A stretch of 64,000 bases of DNA from Pelargonium cotyledonis. Taxonomy: Eukaryota > Streptophyta > Magnoliopsida > Geraniales > Geraniaceae. Within the stretch, counting starts at the first letter, position 1. Every line of letters starts with the position of its first letter. Position numbers and translations under genes: made by a program. This document shows, piece after piece, positions 11,171 to 23,605 of this stretch. The notes under the pieces were generated by a model. It searched no databases. It saw only the letters and a list, made by a program, of their open reading frames with translations, and had not been told where the DNA came from. The stretch is taken from the NCBI GenBank assembly GCA_036897625.1, contig JAYMTA010000024.1, positions 1 through 64,000 on the forward strand, read 5' to 3'.

Positions 11171-12986
11171 CCCCGTATTATTTGAAAAGGGGATCCCAAG
11201 GCGATAAAACAAGAACTAAAGAGGGCCCAGCTACACTAAGGAAACAAAACTGCTCGGAAGTACAATTACAAGAAAAAAGAATTATAAACTATGGAATTGG
11301 GAATGCTCTCTCGAAGCACTACTCCCCTGGCACGAGGTAATACCAATATGAATCCGTATTTTGTGTACCTTATGGTGTGTGATCCTATTGTAATAATCTA
11401 GACCTAAGGACAATCTTACTAACTGACTATGCTCTTTTTGTTACTGACTTTCAAGTCGATAATAAGGTATCCCTCATTTCAGGATTATTATACTTACATT
11501 CCTAAGACTTAAGAATTTTACTCTTTTCAAGGTTTGGGTTATATGTATATTACTTAAAAGTGAGAAAAGGAAGGGATCTAGATTCAACGGGGAAGGAAGA
11601 TAAATGCAAAGCCTTTGGTGAAATTTAGATATAGGAGCTTCCTCTTTTATAAATTGATAGTTCTAATGGTTTGGATAGCTTTATATTTAGTAGGGGCTAT
11701 TGCTTTACTTGATTAGAAGAATGAACTCCTTTTTATTCGCTAAAGGGCTCCACCCTGTCGAATTGTATTCCCCCCACGTATGTCCCAAAATCACTACCTA
11801 CCCCTTATGAATACATAGATTAACTACCCCAACGATAGGGATACCCGCAAAATAAGCATATAAAGATAAAGTGTTTTAAACTGCTCTCATCAAGATGCTC
11901 CTGACATCGAGACCTCCTAGTTTTTATACAAGGAAGCCCCTGAATTTTACTGAGTTTTTAGTAAGATAAGTAGGACCCTATTTCAGCGATATAAATATTA
12001 TATTATATTTAATTAGTAGCAAATACCAAGATTAATTAATTTGTCCTTTTGGTTCCTTTCGTAAGTGAGACCCCGCAGTCAAAGGGTTAGATAGTGTATA
12101 CCAAATACGTACCTACTTTATTTTCCCGTAGTTACTAAAGGATATTGTTCAAGTGAAACCCCGGAGCGAATAGAATACGTTTCGTTGCTAGCTTAGCTAG
12201 ATTTTATAGGCCTATAACTACTAACATTAAATACGTAATATGACTAGATCAAAGCTCTCTTTACTGAATTCCCCAGGCTAGGGATGTTGTGTTCTATTAA
12301 TTGCTGAGTATCTCACAAGAATCCTATGTAAAATTGTAGGGGGGCAGTCCATATTTGGAGGCACGCAACACCTAATTTGAAATAATAAGGCAAAGAAATT
12401 CACAAAAAGAGAAGGTTTTATTGCCCAGTGATAGAACGAAAGTTGATATAACACAAGATATACTCGGTGTAAACCAAGGGGTTTGAAGTCATAATAGTAT
12501 TGCTCACGCTCATAACCCACCCACATAGTATAGAACAAGGAATCGGTAATAATTGTAGCAAGAGCACTCTCAACTTTTTTACAGCAATGAAAACATTTAG
12601 CATCTTTTTTTGTCTATCTATTATTTTCTGCTTAGGATTAGCTTCTTGCTCAAAATGAGTAATTACAGGATTGGAAACTTCTGACATCCGCAAAAGGGTG
12701 CTGCATCGTATTAACACAGCTCTATTTATAAGTAAGGTTGGGTTCTACAAATGATTTAGGAATGTCTATACAACTACTAAAGCCCCTAAAACGTTCATCT
12801 TATTAGCTACCTACTCTTGTGAGGATAATATTATGGATCTACCCCTGGATTTATATATAACCGCTTGCCCCTGTAAAACAAGGCTTCCCCGGTCCGGTAA
12901 AAAAGAGTTTCCTGTTCATTTTACCAAGATTTAATGCGACTGCCTTATGTCCTCTCCTAAGTGTTTGCGTTAAGATGGTTTTATAT
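11171..12986. other. Gene-less stretch
   Basis: A GGGGATCCC copy of the short motif sits at 11185-11197. The longest open frame of the whole window (99 codons, minus strand, 12418-12717) lies here. It overlaps another of 86 codons in a different frame, and neither resembles a known protein. Such lengths are what chance gives in 64 kb of DNA of this composition. Confidence 0.5.
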
Positions 12987-13048
12987 AACCTTGTTATAGT
13001 TGGTTAGAACAAAGCCTTAAGTGATTGGTTCAAATCCACAGTATTCCT
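12987..13048 (+). pseudogene. Decayed tRNA-Phe (mitochondrial trnF-type), anticodon loop deleted
   Basis: TAGTTGGTTAGAACAAAG joins directly to CCTTAAGTGATTGGTTC and then AAATCCAC. Native angiosperm mitochondrial trnF-GAA, as remembered, reads GGTTAGAGCAAAG, then GACTGAAAAT, then CCTTGTGTCAGTGGTTCGAATCCAC. The copy therefore matches on both sides but lacks about ten bases, which are exactly the anticodon loop with its neighbours. The T-stem keeps only its inner three pairs, and the acceptor halves are not recognisable. It cannot decode anything. A clean loss of the anticodon loop is a natural deletion between the two sides of the stem. Confidence 0.72.
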
Positions 13049-13625
13049 ATAAGGTCGTTACCAATTTTTTTAGTAAACAGCCCTTCTTATTAGTTGTTAG
13101 TAAGAATTCTTACTTTAGTAATGTTTAGAATATATCTTAACTGCCTAAAGCTAAAAATAGAGACTCTCCTCTGTATCCTATGAAAGCGAAAGCCCCAAGC
13201 TTCTATATTCTAAAGAAAATTCTTACTCGAAGCCCAGGAATCACTAACTAGGCGTGTTGTTATCCAAAGGAATTTCTATTCTTGACCTAATGCATATTTA
13301 CGAATTTTTCGAACCCTTAAGGGTACCCGTAGCGTAGATGCTTCTTGTATCAAAGCTTTTTATTTATTTATTGACGTCGGGCCTGTAACACTACAAAAGA
13401 TAATTATACCAACAAAAAGCATAAGCTACTAATTAGAGCCTCAGACCGACGCCCTAAGTATCATATAGCTTTACATTCCTGGGATCCCCTTAGCAAATTT
13501 TAAAATCCTTAATAAAATTTAGATTCTATTTGATTTTAGAATAACTACACTATAAATTTTTTTTCGTTCTCTATCTAAACAGGTCGGGGATTTCCTAGTA
13601 GTAAAACGTTCAATAGGAGAACAAA

Positions 13626-13641
13626 TTCTTAATATTAAGAA
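13626..13641. repeat. Perfect 16 bp palindrome
   Basis: TTCTTAATATTAAGAA is its own reverse complement. It stands alone in A+T-rich DNA. It could form a small cruciform or an RNA hairpin without a loop spacer. No gene lies next to it whose end it could mark. Confidence 0.8.
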
Positions 13642-13789
13642 AACTTAAATGGAATAGCTATAACGGAGGCTTTCAGAAAAAAGAAGCACTTTTTAACTCG
13701 AGATGATTTCCAGACGGGCCTACCAAGTATACTCATGAGAAAGCAACGTTATTAATTTTAAGTTCCACCAGCAATTATTAGGTAATAAA

Positions 13790-13840
13790 AAGTACGATTT
13801 GAACCAACATGTTATGATTAGGTTGCCACCTCGATTGATA
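13790..13840 (-). pseudogene. Decayed tRNA, possibly trnM/trnfM-type
   Basis: The minus strand reads GGTGGCAACCTAATCATAAC, then ATGTTGGTTCAAATCG. The T-arm word and the ATCATAAC before it recall a CAU anticodon loop followed by a short variable arm, as in plastid-type initiator or elongator tRNA-Met. The sequence between the two is several bases shorter than normal. It shares GGTTCAAATCG with the relic at 7991-8048. Stems do not pair, so the family call is tentative. Confidence 0.38.
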
Positions 13841-16769
13841 CGAAAGAAAAAAGAGTAAAGGGGGTGTTGTGTATTCTTTTTATAGAAAAAGCCTAAATGG
13901 CATCTTATTCTATATACTATATAAGAAATTATCCTGCCAGGAAATAAGAAAGAAATTCGTTGTTGCTAAAAGTCTCTCCTATTATGTGTTTTTATCTTCC
14001 AAGAGGGGGGCACTGAAACAAGTACAATTATTTATTGAAAGTTTATCAAGGGAGTTTTCTCCTAAAATTTCTACTTACATTGACGCTCAAATGAAATAAA
14101 AGACTGAAAACTTAGATCAATAAAAGGAAACCACTAACCTTTCAAGGACCTCTCTCTATTCGATTCGATATTCGTAATCTTAGGGGTCTGTGTTAGAGTA
14201 TGCGGTATTGCTTTCGATAATTCTTCGGGAATAACGAATCTAAATGGGTTCTCGTAGGAGAATTCTGTACGAAATTTGTGTGGTGTGTTGGCGTTTTATT
14301 CTATATTCAGTAGTCGCTGAGCTGGACCAATATATGAAAAATCTTACTACAATACTGAGTTCTCTCGAGCTAAATACACGGACTCTTTATACTGTATTTA
14401 CTAAAAAAGTACAGAGGTAGCAGAGCCAGAAAGAGGATTAAAGAGCATCTAAGACCAACCCCTTGACTTTTCTTGCGAAGCTCTTAAAAATCTATATGTA
14501 TTGTACGCACCCTATTTTAGTTTGACTTTTTAATATTTATTATATTCTATTGCGGGTTCCACAAGTATTTAAGTACTTCACTTCTTGTGTGTGTCCTTTA
14601 CCTTAAGAGTGTAGTCACTACGTCCTGAAAAAACTTAGTTTTTTTATTTTCAAATTCAAGATAGCCTAAGTAAACCCCCTCAATAATGAGCACTCTTTCT
14701 CGACAAAAGTGAAGTTCAATGCAAGATAGGCCGGTTAAATATTTGGAAACCCTTCATATAATCTTGTGCGGTAATAGAGTAGTACAATTAAAGTAAGAAC
14801 GAACTACAATACAAAATACGGGACTCCCTATTGATTATACAACAAGTTTAATAAGTAAGTATAACAGAAAGACAAACCGTAACGTAAGGAGGCGCATTCC
14901 TAAAAAGAAAAAACAAGGGAGGGCCTACTATCTTATATGCGTGCTGTACTATTTAGAATTCCGACAAGAAGCTAAAAACATTCTCTATGTTGCTTTCTTT
15001 GATACCTGCACGTTGCCTTATAAAGCGGGAATTCTTTTATTGAAAAACATAAATGAATTGCTTATTTCCTTTCCCGAAACTCTAACTGTAAGGTAGGGCA
15101 GCCAGTACTAGGTGCTGTTGAGATTTTAGGGGGTCGACTTACATAAATTATACCCCCAACCTTAGACTAGATTGTACTTTTTGTTAATTCAATTACAGAG
15201 TGCATCTCTTGGAACGTAACCTTATGAGGGTCTTATACAGTTCAGCACTTGTGAGGTGCAGAAAGGGTAGTTATTTTGATAAGAGGACCCTATTCTAATT
15301 TTATAGATATGCTAATTTTCTCCCATTCGAGGTATCCTGGTAATATAACCGTACAAAGTCTACCCCAAATATTTACTAATATTTACTTTGTTTTTGACAG
15401 GGGCTCCTTAAATTAGCTTACTACTAGGATCACAAACGTATGCTCGGGCAAATCAAAGTCTATTTGAAAACATTTATCTTAGGCTGGAATCCCATCTTTA
15501 TAACATGAGATCTGGTAGAATTCTTAATTGGGTACTAATCAAAAAGGAGCTAAAAGTCTTAGGTACTGAAATAGTTTAAGGGTGGTGTAAAAGGGGTTTT
15601 GCTTTGTGTTTTACTTATTGCTGGATTTAGTAAATGGATTGGGAGTAAAGTAAAAACTCTAAAAAGGAGGGAGTTTCGAGTGAAAAGAGGTAGAGTTGAG
15701 GTCTGTTTTCACCAATCGAGGACATCCCTGGAAAAAGGTTCCCCTTTATCTAATTCGAGAAAAAGAGCATGCAGACTCTCCCAAGCTAGAAAAACCTACT
15801 TTTAAGATACCGACTAAAGCTTTTGGGCACCCCATACTCTATGCAAAGTCATGTTACTAATACTTTACTTGAACTCAAAAAACCTTAGCTTTTGTGTTAT
15901 CGGTACGGATTTCTTATACTACTTAGCTGCAGCAGATGACCCCTCCCTTATTTTAACTTTATAAGAGTAAGCTCTACTTCATATCATATGAACTAAAAGT
16001 AATCCTTTGAGATAAATCTCTTTTAAAAGCTAATAGGAACCCTTAACTCTGGGGATACTTTTGTAAAAGGTAGTGTAGAGATTTGACTTCCCGTTTTTTG
16101 TATTAAGCCTAATCTAGCTAGGAAGCGCAAAATCCCTAAACGAAGGGTTTCTCAATAAGGAAAAAACTAAAAAGGGGCTCTTAAAGAAGGAATTTTATAG
16201 AAAGAAAAGGCTATAGTTTTTTCTTATAGGCATTGTGTGTGTCGTAAGGAAACTTTATTCTCGTGTCAGTTTTGCCCTGTTATAGGTCCTGGAATCGAGC
16301 ACTACTCTAATGTCCCAAGTTTTTTACTTAATATTAAGAAGCATGCTTTTTAAGATAAAGTCTGATGTTGGCTTTAAGTGTTTTTGTTTCAAATCTAGTC
16401 TAATTATTAGAAGGAAACGCACGGGTATCCCCAATCCAGGAGAAGTTTCCTACTTTTTTGTTTAATGTTGTATAAGAGTCGGCTAAGCAAGAGGAATTTA
16501 TTAGAGTCTTAACTTGGGAGAGTTACTAATTAATTTGCTGGTATTTCTACTAGCTGGAAAGAAGAGACTCGTTTATTAAAATGAATGCTAGATAAAAAAA
16601 ATTCTTGGTTTCGAGACGCCGCTTTTGACCGCTCAGACATCCACCCCGGAGCTCTAATATATTGAAATACTAAAATCCGTATTACTAAAACTAAGAGTCT
16701 ATTTATGTCTTATCAAAATCTTAATCTCAATTTGATTAATATAATTAAAAAGATTCAAATTCCTGGGTC
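13841..16769. other. Gene-less stretch with several short motif copies
   Basis: Open frames of at most about 76 codons (one at 13869-14099), none recognised. Short A-run/GG/CC motif copies cluster at about 15542, 15591, 15660, 15732-15749 and 16168 (for example AAAAAGGTTCCCCTTTAT at 15732). No RNA gene was seen apart from the flanking relics. Confidence 0.5.
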
Positions 16770-16841
16770 TAGCCCAACCCAACTTGAACCTACGGCCGTT
16801 AGATTAAGAGTCCGGTGCTCTGCCAACTGAGCTATCTAAAC
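16770..16841 (-). pseudogene. Decayed tRNA-Lys (trnK-type), anticodon CUU
   Basis: On the minus strand TAGCTCAGTTGGCAGAGC forms a perfect D-arm (GCTC/GAGC). It is followed by ACCGGACTCTTAATC with loop CTCTTAA (anticodon CTT, lysine AAG), then CGGCCGTAGGTTCAAG. Length is 72 bases if cut in the standard way. The anticodon stem has two mismatched outer pairs and one G-T. The T-stem (GTAGG against TGGGT) and the acceptor (GTTTAGA against TGGGCTA) are broken. Plant mitochondrial trnK normally carries TTT. The CTT here could be one substitution, or could point to a cytosolic-type tRNA-Lys source. It is probably inactive, although D-arm and loop are unusually intact. Confidence 0.74.
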
Positions 16842-19640
16842 TTCTATTCATACTCCAACTCTATTCAGTATATCAGGAGTAGTAGATCTTATTGTAATAA
16901 ATATATATATATAAGTAATTTGTCGAAGAAAACCTGTTTGTATAAGTTTAAAAGCATCCCTCATTTGTTATATTATTAGTTAACGAATTCACTGTAATTT
17001 ACTATATCTTTCTTTATTTATTATGAAAATCAAGTTTCTTCTAGTTTACAGGTTCCTTGGTTAGAAAGAAATTCCTTAAACTTACTGTTCAAAATATAAA
17101 GACTTAAGACTTGTTAGTAGTTTCCTATTTGACTAGCCTATAGTTAAGTTAATATACAGGTATATCTTAGGGAATCCCTTACGGGTGTTTCAAAAACATT
17201 GTAGGGTCTCAAGCCAAAGAGGAGTCTCATTAGGGTTAAATCTAAAAACAAGAGTCTAATTTGTAGGAAAATCTAGAGTAAATTATCTTGAATAGAGTTA
17301 TATCGTCTACAAGCAAGCCTATCTTTTTAATAATCAAACACTAGAATTACATTAATGAAGGAAATGTCTACTTTTTTGTTACTAAGCATCAACAAGAGCT
17401 TCTTTTAATGACTTTATCACAACAAATTGGGCTTTAGTATAGGCACGAAAAGCTCCGTGTTCCGATGTGTGAAGGGCCTCTTTGGCAGGTTTTTTTCATA
17501 AGAAGTAATTTGGGCCCTTTCCGTATATTGAATGAAAAGCAAGGTTATGGGTATACTCCGGATATTAAACGAGGACTCCTTTTTACATTTGTAAAAAGTT
17601 AAATTTATGTTACAGTAATGAAAGGCAAATAAAGGAGTTTTTTGGGGCTCTACCACATGTCGAGTTTATCTTATTTAAAGTATACCTAGAGGTAGAATTC
17701 GAATATACTTATTTCTAGGGATATACTTGGTATAACCTGTACAAAAACTCCAGAAGTTCAGAATAAAAGTAATTTCAGATAATAGGATATAGCTTTTCTT
17801 AAAGCTTAAACTTGACCATTTCAGAGTCTTTATAAGGCTAAAGGGAAGTTTGGTTGTCACGTCTGGTTTTACTATAAACTACACGAAAACAGTAATAAAG
17901 TAACTAATGACAGGAAAAAGACTTAATCGATGATTAGAAAGTGGAATACTTTATCTTACTTTTCTATATTTTACCACAGGATTTAAGGGAGCTAGATTGG
18001 ATATATTGGACATACTTATATCCTATATGCGTCTTAATTATACCGAAAGTTTTCGTATCCCGAAGTTCTTGATTTTTCTACTATAATATGGACGTTTAAA
18101 TGAAAAGGAATTCTTAAGTATGTAGAGTACTCTTCACAGCTTAGGTCCTCCAAAGGGAAGTCTTAATGCCTGCTTGTATTATGACACATGAGACCTCAAG
18201 TCAAGGACATTTAACAGTAAAGTTTTGCTTGTTCAAATTTCCTACGTTTTTTTACTAATGTTTTTGTAGTGTAAGTAAGTTAGTTCACACGAGTAATACG
18301 GCAATTCACTATCTTTTTATATAACAACAACCCCTACTATCATAACGAAAAAGAACTCAATGGATTGTACTTTGAACTAGTCTAATAAAACAGTAGGAAC
18401 AGAATACTCATAAGTTACTTGGGTCGGGTTTTAATATTAGCAAAGTATATCGTATTAAACTTATGCTACTGGGTAGGGCATGCCGAATTTTTATTATCCT
18501 ATGAAACATTTTGGAGTGCTTTATTACTGACCAAAGTATCTAATCTTGGTATTAAAAAGCGTGTATCTATCAAGGAAAACTCTAAAAGTATGTATTACGG
18601 GGAACTTTGTCATACGAAATCCTTGACTTTTCAAATCTGAATAAAAGAGATAACCAATCAAATTTATATGTCCTGAAAGTTGTTAAAATAAAATATAGTT
18701 TTAAGTGCTAAAGTGTAGGGTATTCAGTCCAGCCAGTGCCCTTTTTCTAAAAAAGAGTGATAGCTTTATACTTATAAATAGCGGGAGTTTCCTATATTAT
18801 ATTAAAAAGTATTTCATTAAGGAATTACCGGACCGTTAAAAGTGGAATTATAGATAGGCTCCTACTCAAGTACTGCAAAGGAGGGATAAAAGAAGCCAAG
18901 CCAAAGGAATTCATTTGTAATAAACATAGGCTGGGATTTTAATAACATATATGAAAGTATTGCTTAGTAGCTTGCTTTCTTAGGAATTTCTTTAATAGAG
19001 GATACTAGAACTTATCCTATAACAAATCTTTCCTTAATTAAACAGGATAAGCTTACGAATCAGGAAATAAGGAATCCGTTTATTAAGAACCTATTAAATA
19101 ATACTTACTTTTTCAAGAGAGCCAATTAAAAGTAACTAAGATAAGCGCCTTAGTTTGTAATATAATTCTATAAGAGAGGACAAACAAGAGCATACCCCAA
19201 AAAGGAGATTTTAATCGTTAAGGCTTTCTTTCTATTTGACCCATCAGTGAGAAAACTCCTAATTTTTAGAAAAGGAGTCTATAGCGAGTCTAATTTAAGA
19301 ACATAGGATTTTCCATATGATGAAGACAAAGTTTTTCGCAGTATTAATAAAGAATTCCCAAACTCAAAAACAAGGCAAAGAATTTAAAGCAAACCAAACT
19401 GTCCAAGAATTCGTTAAAGTGAAAGAAAATTCTACTTAGATCCCTGAAAGAATAAATTAATAGCTGATAGATTAAAAAAAGGTAAATGTTGTTGTCAAGT
19501 CAGCTACCGTTTAATAGTATATTTCTCTGATATATAAACCGAAATAAATGAAATCCATATTTCTTTATTAACTAAGCAAAGGCTGTAGAAAGAGTTCAGT
19601 CCAGCTAATAAGTAATAAGGGGATCATTCTCTATTTCTAG
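16842..19640. other. Gene-less stretch
   Basis: A TATATATATATA run lies near 16900-16912, just upstream (in its own direction) of the trnK relic. Short open frames of up to 79 codons (minus strand, 17417-17656) do not resemble known proteins. Copies of the dispersed short motif occur near 17574 (minus orientation), 19199 and 19268. Nothing else was identified. Confidence 0.5.
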
Positions 19641-19705
19641 TTAACGAGTACGGTTTGAACCTGTGATCACTCTTTTGATTCAACTTGGATCTACCCTTGT
19701 GTTTG
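19641..19705 (-). pseudogene. Decayed tRNA, probably trnK-type
   Basis: On the minus strand GGGTAGATCC is separated from GTGATCACAGGTTCAAACC by the same number of bases as GGTAGAGC from GTCGCAGGTTCAAG in mitochondrial trnK. TGATCACAGG is close to TGGTCGCAGG. The anticodon arm (AAGTTGAATCAAAAGAG) is unrecognisable, with no lysine anticodon and little pairing. Acceptor halves are lost. The assignment rests on spacing plus the variable arm and T-arm. Confidence 0.45.
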
Positions 19706-22700
19706 AATGTAAAGAAAATAACGGCCCCCAGCTGCCTAGCATTCTTATTTTTCCAAAAGTTCGATAAAAAGTGTAATGACTTTATCTAAATTATTAAATC
19801 CCTTATTCGTTGGTTAATCAGCTAAACTAGGATTACTTAACCAGTTGCACTCTTCTATTAAAATTTGTCAGCTTAGTATTACGAGGGGAAATACCACCTT
19901 TTCTATGTAAGCGATAAAAACAGAAGAATATTAGACACCCCGATGCCGATACTAGGAGCTCAATATACTAACTTCCTACTAAGTTTTTCCTAGTAGTAAG
20001 ATAAGGGGTAATATTCGTTCTCCTTTAGCCAAAATAGAAATTGACTCATCTTATAAATTACTAAGATAGAAGAGATACAGATACTCGTTGCTTTAAGAAT
20101 CTGTCATCGTCATATACAATGCAATAAGTACGAACTCTATATTGGATTTTTTCGTTATTGATTTGAACCCCTCATTCCACTAACTACGCTTGAGTTTTAT
20201 GAATTTGTCCTGTCTTGATCTGTTATAGGATTCTCCGGGTTTCCCGTTGGGTAAATTATACTAAGATATGGTTAAGCCGGCACTCACTACATTACTTTAT
20301 TATCGGTTCCTTTTTCTTTGTTTTTACAAATATATTTTGCAAGTATCAAGGCAGATCTCATTTGCTAAATATAAGAAATATAAGAAATTTCCGCAGCATA
20401 ACGAAATAGTAAAGGGCTCATTTACCTTTACACGCATTGCAAAAAAGTATCTAGCAGGTTTTCCTGAAAAAACTCAGTCATTTATAGCGAATGCGTGGTC
20501 ATAATCTGGTTTAGGTTAGGCATCTAATAAAAAATTCCAGTAGTCATTAAGATAATTACCAGAACCTTTCAAGCTATACATTGCTCACATAGAGCTTAGT
20601 TTAGAATGGAGAAAAAAAATGCGGTTGCTGCTCCGTTACATGCATGCTTAATAAATGGAACCTTTTCCTTATAAGTTTATCTTTCGCGAACTTTCTTATT
20701 TCATTTGACTAGTCCGGCAGGGAGTTTCGAGAATAGGTATATGCTTTTTGGATCTACAATTCTTAGCATAAAATCCGTTTTTGAGCGTAAATGAAACAAA
20801 AACAATAATAGGAATCTCCACTCTGACTAAAGAGTCCCTCTTTTGCTTTAGAAAAAAACCGTATCAAAGACAGACGCTGATTGCTGAGGAACTGTTTACA
20901 ATTTTCTTTCACTTAGAGGTACTTTTCTTTATTTCTCTAGGATGAATATTGAAATATGACTTCTTTTGACTAAAAATTTTCACTTCTAATACTTGTTAGT
21001 AATACTTGTTAGGTACACTAGTCTTAAATTAATGGTAATCTATTCATTCTTAGGGCTAATCTAGTAATTAGAATAGCTTGTTTTTTCTCTGTGAATTTGT
21101 ATAAAGCGTCCTTTCCGACTTCGTAAAATGGGTTTAGTTACAAAAAAAGGATACTTATTTTTCCATAGGCGTATCGGGTAGAATATGTACATAGTGGGGC
21201 TCCGCAATCTACTAACCCTGAAGTGGTTCTTTCATTTTTAATACCAATGTAGTAATAAGGAGTACACTTAATCGCATTAATTTATTAAGGTCTAGAGTAG
21301 AAACTCCTAACTTGTCTAGGCTTTTAGTAGGGATACCCTAGTTATAGTTCAAGTTCTGCTAAACTAAGTCCCTATTTTACAAGCTGGAACTGTTCAAGGT
21401 TCTCTTAGATTACGAATATCCTACAGCAAATTGACTTACCGTAAACTCTGATATTTGGATTATTTGCTAGTATTTCAGAAAATTAAATTAAGCGTAGAAA
21501 TATTGTGGGTATATTTTAATAAAAGTTTGCTTTCAAATCTGATTCCCTATAAGAGTACAAACCCCCATATGGAAGAAATAACTTATATAAGGTAAGACTC
21601 CTCTCTATTTAGTATATCAAAGGGGCGTACTAGCTAGTAAAGCTTTCTCTTTGTAGTCTCATACTACATTTTTAAGTATTAAAGATTAAGAGCGTGAAGA
21701 TTGTTTAGTCAATTCGATTTATCAATTTCTTCATGATCCAACTCCATTTATTAATATACCTCTTTGTTTGTTGTCCCACATTCTGAAATTTCTATGAGTC
21801 CCACCTTGTTCGGTTATATAATAGTTATAAAATAAAGATCTTGTGCAGTTCTCTTAGCATTTTTTGTTAGATATTCGGTGCAAACTCGTTAGTTAGACGT
21901 TAGTATAACATTATTGTTTGCAGATTTTATTTGAGTGTCAATGGCTGAGGACCCTAGCTGATGAGCCCTTAGCAATTAATTTTTAGAAGCAAGCTCCTGA
22001 GCTAAGACTAAGGAATTTTTAAACTCTGTCACCTGACAGCTCTTAGGGTTAGTGTTTTTACTCTAGATATACTCCTAAAACTCTATAAAATACTGATGTG
22101 AAGTATCTTATTACAAAAAGTTAATAGCTGGACCGTTATTAGAAAAAAGGGTGGCACTTCGGAGCGTTTTGAGAAAGGGTGCAGTCAATAAAACTTTTTA
22201 TATTTCAGATTTTAGCTATTTTAAGCCCCCAGATATTACAGAAATTCAAGTAGGGCTAAGGTTAAGGTATTTGTCGTAATCTAGTAGTATAAAAGTAGAA
22301 GTGGTTTTTCCTCTCTTTGCTTAGGTCAGATATCTTCTTTATTGTTGTAGCGGGTAATTTAGAACTTCTTTTTAGCTCTATGATAAAAGAAAAATCTAAG
22401 TCCCTTAGACTTCTATGAGATAAACACAAAGAAGGCCCATAGGGGGGATCTTGACTCTTTCAGGAAGTCGCTTGCTTTGAAACTAGTACACGTGGGGTAC
22501 CCCTATCTGGTGGCAGTCTCATTGTAAAAAGGAGTCTTTTCTTAAGAGAGATCTGTGGAAAAATGCCTATAATTGAATTCACTATAAGAGACTCGTAGCT
22601 TTAAAGAGGAAAGACTTCTTTTTACTTAGTAAAGCGGATTACACGCGATATGAATAGGATTCTACAAAGCAAAAGTTAGGACCTTTTCCCTTGTTTACTC

Positions 22701-23532
22701 TAGTGCTAACACACTTTCTTACTTATACTTTAGCATAATCTTTTTCTATTTACCTTCGTCAAGTTTTATCTTATTTTACTTTAATTAACAAACCTTTTTC
22801 AGATCTATATAGAAACCCTATACTACAAGAAGGGCAAACTCCCGCAATGAAAGACAGAATTCTCCACATTATGCTTGACTTCTAAGCCCCTGTATATAGT
22901 TCGAAGGAGAGTCCCTTGGAATTTTTCAAGAGAGAACTCCGAAAAGATGAGCCCATAATAAAACCCATTAGATTCAGGGGCGTTCTATAGCTTGCTTTTG
23001 GGCAAGGCAAAAAATTCCTTATTAGGCCAAACTTTCCAGCAAAGTCCTAAACCAAAGTAATTAAGGAATAAAGAAATTGTAGATCAAGTCCAAAAGCTAA
23101 AAGTAAACTCTAAGTGCGATTCGCTTCTATTAGATATTGCAACCTTTTTAGATTCGTATAGAAGTGTTGACAGAGCACCGAAGTGAAAAACCATAAAAAT
23201 CTCATTTAGGAGAAGCTAAGGAATTTTGCAGTTATAAACATATTTATATAGATAAAACCCTATGGCCGGTCGCTTTGTGTAAGTAAAAAAACTTTCATAC
23301 ATTTACATTGAGCGGATCCTCTCAATTAAGCAATTTATTGGTATTTCGTATCCAAATAGAGGCATCCTCACACTGGAAATATCTGATACAATGACATACA
23401 TTAAAAACTCGCAGGATATCTCGAGCAACCATACCCAGCATAAGACTCTGTCTGTTCCTAATATATTCATTCTACTTCCAATTTTGGTTACTGTAGAAGT
23501 TGCTTCTCTCGATTGAATAGCTCTCTTGTTTT
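19706..23532. other. Gene-less stretch with a 13 bp tandem duplication
   Basis: Two overlapping open frames (20215-20409 and 20268-20504) are shadows in non-coding DNA. TAATACTTGTTAG is repeated head-to-tail at 20987-21012, and AAATATAAG is doubled at 20367-20384. A weak T-arm-like GGGGTTCAAATC lies on the minus strand near 20160, without other tRNA parts. Short-motif copies occur near 22529. No gene was seen. Confidence 0.5.
20987..21012. repeat. Exact tandem duplication, 2 x 13 bp
   Basis: TAATACTTGTTAG occurs twice without spacer or mismatch. It is one of several such small duplications in the window (26341, 27666, 27875, 32741, 39065, 45245). This unit size is typical of fill-in and end-joining repair of staggered breaks. 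Confidence 0.85.
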
Positions 23533-23605
23533 GCGATGAAATAGACTTAAACCAGCGACGTCGGGTTTTAAAGACCCGCGTTATACCGAACTAAACTATA
23601 AGCAT
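23533..23605 (-). pseudogene. Decayed plastid-type tRNA-Trp (trnW), anticodon UUA
   Basis: The minus strand reads TAGTTTAGTTCGGTATAAC then GCGGGTCTTTAAAACCCG, then ACGTCGCTGGTTTAAGTC. Plastid trnW-CCA, commonly found as a transferred gene in seed-plant mitochondria, has TAGTTCAGTTCGGTAGAAC, GCGGGTCTCCAAAACCCG and ATGTCGTAGGTTCAAATC. The size, 73 bases, is normal. The anticodon stem CGGGT/ACCCG is perfect. The loop is CTTTAAA, so the CCA anticodon has become TTA by two C-to-T changes, which would read the UAA stop codon. The D-stem keeps three of four pairs. The T-stem (GCTGG/CTATT) and acceptor (ATGCTTA/TCATCGC) are largely broken, so decay is the simplest reading. This is the clearest plastid-derived sequence in the window and the main evidence for a seed-plant mitochondrial origin. 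Confidence 0.9.

Noticed and set aside
12278-12717. Two overlapping minus-strand open frames of 86 and 99 codons, the longest in the window
   Set aside because: They overlap out of frame and show no family motif. A longest frame near 100 codons is expected by chance in 64 kb at this base composition.
20148-20215. Minus-strand GGGGTTCAAATC as a tRNA T-arm
   Set aside because: No other tRNA element could be aligned, so chance resemblance is likely.
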